Positions 32,481 through 35,623 of a DNA stretch of 35,623 nucleotides are shown piece by piece. Numbering within the stretch: the stretch's first letter is position 1; every line of letters starts with the position of its first letter. Both the position numbers and the translations under genes were made by a program. The DNA is from an uncultured Bacteroidales bacterium (GTDB taxonomy: Bacteria; Bacteroidota; Bacteroidia; Bacteroidales; Bacteroidaceae): assembly GCA_902772585.1 (NCBI GenBank), contig CACYBB010000027.1:1-35623 (forward strand), written 5' to 3'. Below the pieces are notes generated by a model. The model saw only the letters and a program-made list of their open reading frames with translations, did no database searches and had not been told where the DNA came from.

Positions 32481-32488
32481 CTTTTTAG

Positions 32489-32496
32489 TATCTTTG
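32489..32496 (+). promoter_or_regulatory. -7 promoter element of the tRNA gene
   Basis: TATCTTTG fits TAnnTTTG, 24 bases before the tRNA. The -33 region falls in the CTTTAAT repeat, which offers TTTA rather than TTTG. Confidence 0.55.
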
Positions 32497-32519
32497 CACC
32501 CGCTTAACAAAAAAGCATC

Positions 32520-32593
32520 GGACTTGTAGCTCAGTTGGTTAGAGCAACAGACTCATAATCTGGAGGTCCCAGGTTCAAGCCCTGGCTGGTCCA
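32520..32593 (+). tRNA. tRNA with CAT anticodon (Met elongator, or Ile2)
   Basis: Cloverleaf: acceptor GGACTTG with CTGGTCC (one T-T mismatch at the sixth pair and a G-T wobble), D-arm AGCTCAGTTGGTTAGAGC-like, anticodon loop CTCATAA with anticodon CAT, and T-arm CCAGG-TTCAAGC-CCTGG. The 3' CCA is not encoded beyond the discriminator A. Elongator methionine is the likelier identity, but isoleucine-2 (lysidine-modified CAT) cannot be excluded by eye. Confidence 0.93.
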
Positions 32594-32604
32594 CATTGAA
32601 AATC

Positions 32605-32638
32605 AAGGAGTTACGCAAATTGCGCAACTCCTTTTTTT
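32605..32638 (+). terminator. Rho-independent terminator after the tRNA
   Basis: AAGGAGTT (32605-32612) pairs with AACTCCTT (32626-32633), continued by CGCAA/TTGCG across a one-base mismatch, and is followed by a run of seven T. Confidence 0.93.
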
Positions 32639-32643
32639 ATGTC

Positions 32644-32665
32644 TGCGTAAACAATGCGTAAACAA
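32644..32665. repeat. Adjacent 11-bp direct repeats after the tRNA
   Basis: TGCGTAAACAA is repeated exactly twice in a row (32644-32654, 32655-32665) directly behind the tRNA terminator. Paired short direct repeats next to a tRNA 3' end are often recombinase arm sites, but no integrase gene lies here. Confidence 0.85.
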
Positions 32666-33277
32666 ACTATTTCAGTCTCCGCTTTTCGGGCACCCAGTAT
32701 CATAGAGTATCTATGATGCATTTTAGTCAGAATGGCCCACTCGTTTCCCCTACATCAGTCCCATACTAACAAGAAGTAGCGACGTCCAGGAGTTGAACAC
32801 GCCGTTGCTTCTTTATATTATTATGTCACAAAAAACGCAAAAATACTTACAAAGTGTCATTTTGAAAACTTTCGTCTCAAGATTCAAAATAGATAGCACG
32901 GAGGACTTTGTGTTGCCGTTTTTCATGTAAAAACACGTTGTTTTTTGCAATAGCTATGCTTTCATACTGTAAAAGCATAGCTTTTACAATGTAATATGTA
33001 TGCTTTTACAACGTAATTTGATAGCTTTTGCATCGTAATATCATAGCTTTTACATGCAAAAAACAGACACTTGAAAAATGCTGTTACTGATTATCAGCAA
33101 CTTACAACGCTCTGAATTTTCCGCCATACGAAACCATCTGTAAATTATTTTCAAATTTCTCAAGGAAACAGGGGTGCGAAAAATCAAAGTGTAAGGAAAA
33201 AGACAGAAAAAGTGACAAACTGTATTTTTCAATATTCCACTAAGTGTTATAGTGTGAAGAAGAAAACTGAATAATAA
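32666..33277. other. Gene-free region with short palindromes
   Basis: No convincing coding frame is seen in this 612-base AT-rich stretch. It contains a perfect 8-bp dyad ATCATAGA/TCTATGAT at 32699-32717, an imperfect long hairpin around 32771-32816 followed by T-rich sequence, and a 22-bp tandem repeat (32968-33056). It may be a decayed insertion site behind the tRNA. Confidence 0.6.
32968..33056. repeat. Degenerate 22-bp tandem repeat (ATAGCTTTTACA units)
   Basis: About four units containing ATAGCTTTTACA, ATGCTTTTACA, ATAGCTTTTGCA and ATAGCTTTTACA occur at roughly 22-base steps (near 32977, 33000, 33021 and 33043), separated by variants of CGTAATAT. The first is preceded by its inverse, giving TGTAAAAG/CTTTTACA at 32968-32988. 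Confidence 0.8.
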
Positions 33278-33324
33278 CATTGGCGGCCACTCATTTGTAT
33301 TATGCAAATGAATGACCGCCAATG
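33278..33324 (-). terminator. Long hairpin downstream of the small ORF
   Basis: CATTGGCGG (33278-33286) pairs with CCGCCAATG (33316-33324), and the inner 11 bases on each side pair with two mismatches around a 7-base loop, a stem of about 20 bp. On the minus strand it is followed by a T-rich run, fitting a terminator for the small ORF and the secreted-protein gene. Confidence 0.65.
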
Positions 33325-33377
33325 CTATTTTATCGTCACGGATTCTTTATGTTCTTTACTAATCCGCATCAGGGAGA

Positions 33378-33536
33378 TTAATCGCCCTCGCCATCCCACC
33401 AGGGGACGTTCCTTGTGGGGTCTCCGTGCTCTTCCTCCTCTTGTGGTTCACCGCTTCCAGCCAACAGGTGGTACGCGTATTCCATATCTATTACCATCAT
33501 TGATGGCTGCTCGTATATCTTCTTTTTCATTGTCAT
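33378..33536 (-). CDS. Small protein of 52 residues, function unknown
   Basis: An ATG at 33536 (or 33530, giving MKKKIYEQP) opens a 52-residue frame with the pattern KKKIYEQPSMMVIDMEY, a LLAGSG motif around residue 24-29, an acidic run (EEEE) and the ending WWDGEGD. Very short Bacteroidales proteins with a KK-YxxP start, a hydrophobic VI/MVID stretch and LLAGSG are common as unannotated genes (from memory). It lies 84 bases behind the secreted-protein gene on the same strand, between two strong hairpins. No signal peptide or enzyme motif is visible. A precursor peptide is possible but unproven. Confidence 0.55.
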   Translation of the reverse strand: MTMKKKIYEQPSMMVIDMEYAYHLLAGSGEPQEEEEHGDPTRNVPWWDGEGD

Positions 33537-33577
33537 GCACTCTATTTGTTATTTGATTACAATCTTGAACTTCGTTC

Positions 33578-33611
33578 GAGCTCGCTCACGCTCGGAAATG
33601 TGAGCGAGCTC
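33578..33611. terminator. Perfect 12-bp hairpin after the secreted-protein gene
   Basis: GAGCTCGCTCAC (33578-33589) and GTGAGCGAGCTC (33600-33611) are exact reverse complements around a 10-base loop. It starts 9 bases past the stop of the secreted-protein gene. No U-tract follows, so attenuation or mRNA 3' protection is as likely as termination. Confidence 0.6.
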
Positions 33612-33620
33612 TCATTTCTC

Positions 33621-35623
33621 TCACTTAATCGCGACCCTTTTGCCATTGTTCTTGCCTTGCAAGCGACCAGAGGTCGAGCGGATATATATGCCCTTGCTGC
33701 TTGGCTTGCCATCAAGACGCACACCGTCCAGCGTGTACCACGTCTCGCTGTCAAAGGACAGTTCGCCCGTCTCCATGTCGAGGGTGCCGATGGCGGTTGT
33801 TTCGCCGTTGCGGCTGATGAGGCGCACGGTGATGCTCTGGGGCAGGTCGTCGGTGGCGGCTGCGCGGGTCAAACCTTTAGCCGGGGCCGGGGCCTCCGTG
33901 CCGACATACGACAGATAGCAGCGCATGGGCTTGATGAAGGCACCTATAGTGAAGCGGACGAACTGACCGGCCACAACGGTTGCCGCGCCGCCAGCCTCTG
34001 TGCCACTTTGGGCTGCAAAGCCGTAGTCATTGCTGGCAACTGTCCACGTCTTCCCTTTGTACGTGCCGTGGAAATTCCAGGCTGCATCCGTCGTGGCACC
34101 GCCATAGACACCGTCGTTGGCCGTCGTGGTCTGCAGCGTCACGACTCCGCCCGTCATGCTCTCAATGTTCGGGAACGCCATCGTTGGTTCGCTCGTCGTC
34201 GCGTCATCCGGCATGAACAGATACGGCGTGTTGGCCGTCAGCGTGGTCACGTTATTAGAGCCTTCTTCGCCCGGCTCCTGCATCGTGCAGACCCATATAT
34301 GCTGGTCTTCGTCGTACACCACTTCTTTGAAGCCGTAGAACTTGCCGCCCTCGTCGCCGTTACAGATATAGCTGAACGGCAGTATCACCGTGGCGGCCAG
34401 TCCTGAGTTGAACGGGCGGTTGTAGGTCACGCTCTTGATATTGTCGACCGCCTCCGTGATGTTCACGCCCACGAGGTTCTCGCCCGTGCCGTTGATGGTT
34501 ACGTCGGCCCTCTCATTCCAGTCATTGAAGCGGTATTCAACCACTGCGTCACCGTATTTTGGCGTGTAGAAGTTGCCGTCGTAGAGGAAGCCGTTCTCGT
34601 AGCCATCCACCATTCCGTGGTCGGTGGTCGCATTGCCGAGGTTGGCGGGCGCGACGGTCGCCGTGGCTGCGGGGCGTCCCTGCCTGTTGCCGAGGATGCT
34701 GGTGTAGTAGCAGTTCGTCATGTGGTAGGTCAGGGTCGGCTCACTGTTTGGATAGACGAACGTTAAGCAGTTGTCGCCCAGCGCGTATTTGCCCGTGCCG
34801 TATGCGGCGGGAGCGGATAGGCAGTCGGTGAACGTGATGCTCCCGTTATTTCCATAGTCCCATCCTATGAATCCGCGGCAGGAGGTGGTCACACCAGCCT
34901 CGTCCGGGTTGTAAATCAGTCCGTCATAGACGCAGCCCGTGACGGTGCAGGTGGCATTAGTGCCATTCCATTCGGCAATGACACCGCCGTGCCACGCAGA
35001 GCCGCTGTGGGTGGTGCTGATTTGGGTGCTCACATGGCAGTTCTCGATGGTGATATTGCCCTCGGAATGGCCCACTAGACCGCCCAAGCTCTCGTACGTG
35101 CCACCGGTGATGGTGCCGCCGACGTGGAGGTTGCTGATGGTGGCGCCGTTGATGTAGTGGAATGGAGCGCTGAGGTGCTCGGCGGCAGTTCGGTTAAAGG
35201 TCAGCGTATTGCCTTGTCCGTCAAACGTGCCCTTGAACGGGTGACCGCTCGTGCCTGCCATCTCCGACGAACTGACGTCTGCGTCGAGTTTCACGGTCTT
35301 GCCGCTGAAGCCGTCTGGAGCCAAGTCGTAGTTTGTGGCAAAGCAGAACCAGCCCCAGCCGTTGGCGGTCTTGATGGTGTAGGTGTCGCCGTTCTGCTCG
35401 AAATGGCTGGCATCGGGTTCTGAGAACGTGGCGCCGAGGGTGAGCGACTCGCTAACCATAGTGAACGTGTAGGTTCCGTTGTGGTTGTCGGTGATGCCGT
35501 TGTCGAGGCTCATGCTTGTGTTGTCGCCCGTCAATGTGAGCGATGTCACAGTCTCGCCCGCCAGTGGCGTAAAGGTGATGGTGACATTATTGTCAGCAAT
35601 GGCAGGTTTCGGGCTGAAACTGA
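33621..35623 (-). CDS. Large secreted repeat protein, 5' end beyond the window
   Basis: The frame is open to the right edge, so only the C-terminal 667 or so residues are seen; the GTG at 35549 is internal, not a start. GLUG-like and Gly/Thr/Asn-rich repeats (GGLVGHSEGNITIENCHV, GGVIAEWNGTNATCTVTGCVYDG, SCRGFIGWDYGN) suggest a beta-helix or adhesin-like surface protein. A long beta-rich segment follows, with FMPDDATTSEP and FVRFTIGAFIKPMRCYL. The end contains WYTLDGVRLDGKPSSKGIYI, like the short sorting signals of Prevotella secreted proteins, and closes with GKRVAIK. Export by the type IX system in this window is plausible. The DNA is visibly richer in G and C than its neighbours. Confidence 0.8.
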   Translation of the reverse strand, partial: SFSPKPAIADNNVTITFTPLAGETVTSLTLTGDNTSMSLDNGITDNHNGTYTFTMVSESLTLGATFSEPDASHFEQNGDTYTIKTANGWGWFCFATNYDLAPDGFSGKTVKLDADVSSSEMAGTSGHPFKGTFDGQGNTLTFNRTAAEHLSAPFHYINGATISNLHVGGTITGGTYESLGGLVGHSEGNITIENCHVSTQISTTHSGSAWHGGVIAEWNGTNATCTVTGCVYDGLIYNPDEAGVTTSCRGFIGWDYGNNGSITFTDCLSAPAAYGTGKYALGDNCLTFVYPNSEPTLTYHMTNCYYTSILGNRQGRPAATATVAPANLGNATTDHGMVDGYENGFLYDGNFYTPKYGDAVVEYRFNDWNERADVTINGTGENLVGVNITEAVDNIKSVTYNRPFNSGLAATVILPFSYICNGDEGGKFYGFKEVVYDEDQHIWVCTMQEPGEEGSNNVTTLTANTPYLFMPDDATTSEPTMAFPNIESMTGGVVTLQTTTANDGVYGGATTDAAWNFHGTYKGKTWTVASNDYGFAAQSGTEAGGAATVVAGQFVRFTIGAFIKPMRCYLSYVGTEAPAPAKGLTRAAATDDLPQSITVRLISRNGETTAIGTLDMETGELSFDSETWYTLDGVRLDGKPSSKGIYIRSTSGRLQGKNNGKRVAIK

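Noticed and set aside
33050-33322. 90-codon minus-strand frame
   Set aside because: It covers a terminator-like hairpin and AT-rich repeats, and its composition (Phe, Cys, Leu rich with no pattern) is not convincing.
33302-33556. 84-codon plus-strand frame
   Set aside because: It is antisense to the better supported 52-residue small ORF and starts inside a hairpin.
35547-35549. GTG start of the right-edge secreted protein
   Set aside because: The frame remains open up to the window edge with the same protein character, so this is an internal valine codon.

Overview
The window looks like chromosomal DNA of a Bacteroidales bacterium, most probably Prevotellaceae. The evidence is a complete PorPKLMN type IX secretion operon, a purF-carA-carB order with a CAD-like carB, Bacteroidetes-type promoters (TTTG, then about 20 bp, then TAnnTTTG), almost no Shine-Dalgarno sites, secreted glycoside hydrolases of families 3, 31, 67 and 97, and a C-terminus resembling a type IX sorting signal. 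This placement rests on gene content only; no marker gene was compared.

Layout. (1) 1-2500: a small accessory cassette. A VapE-type P-loop ATPase gene and its promoter sit between two 98-bp inverted repeats that differ at one base. A row of three short palindromes lies upstream, and a Cys-rich small protein gene lies just beyond the right arm. (2) 2496-9274, minus strand: an outer-membrane beta-barrel gene with an apparent frameshift near its end, preceded by porP-porK-porL-porM-porN, the core motor and ring of type IX secretion. (3) 9328-13807, minus: a GH3-GH31 pair of secreted exo-glycosidases. (4) 13933-20196, minus: pyrG, purF, carA and a half-length carB, all glutamine or nucleotide metabolism. 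(5) 20462-27529, plus: pgeF, then a GH3-GH67-GH97 operon with its own promoter. (6) 27519-32314, minus: a calcium-type P-type ATPase, ribF, a CPBP membrane protease and rnhB, overlapping or nearly so. (7) 32520-35623: a CAT-anticodon tRNA with a strong terminator, a gene-poor stretch rich in short repeats, a 52-residue small ORF, and the C-terminal part of a large secreted protein that runs off the right edge.

How the parts fit. The five hydrolases all carry signal peptides and suggest trimming of hemicellulose oligosaccharides (xylose, glucuronate, glucose or galactose side groups). No SusC/SusD pair or regulator is present. The type IX apparatus would export surface proteins such as the one at the right edge.

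The most unusual observations are: the vapE cassette between 98-bp inverted repeats; carB ending exactly at the junction between its two synthetase halves; a GTG start codon for the secretion operon lying in the loop of a perfect 16-bp hairpin; and a recurring pattern of repetitive or palindromic DNA read in frame inside conserved enzymes (carA twice, the P-type ATPase twice, rnhB, possibly GH67).
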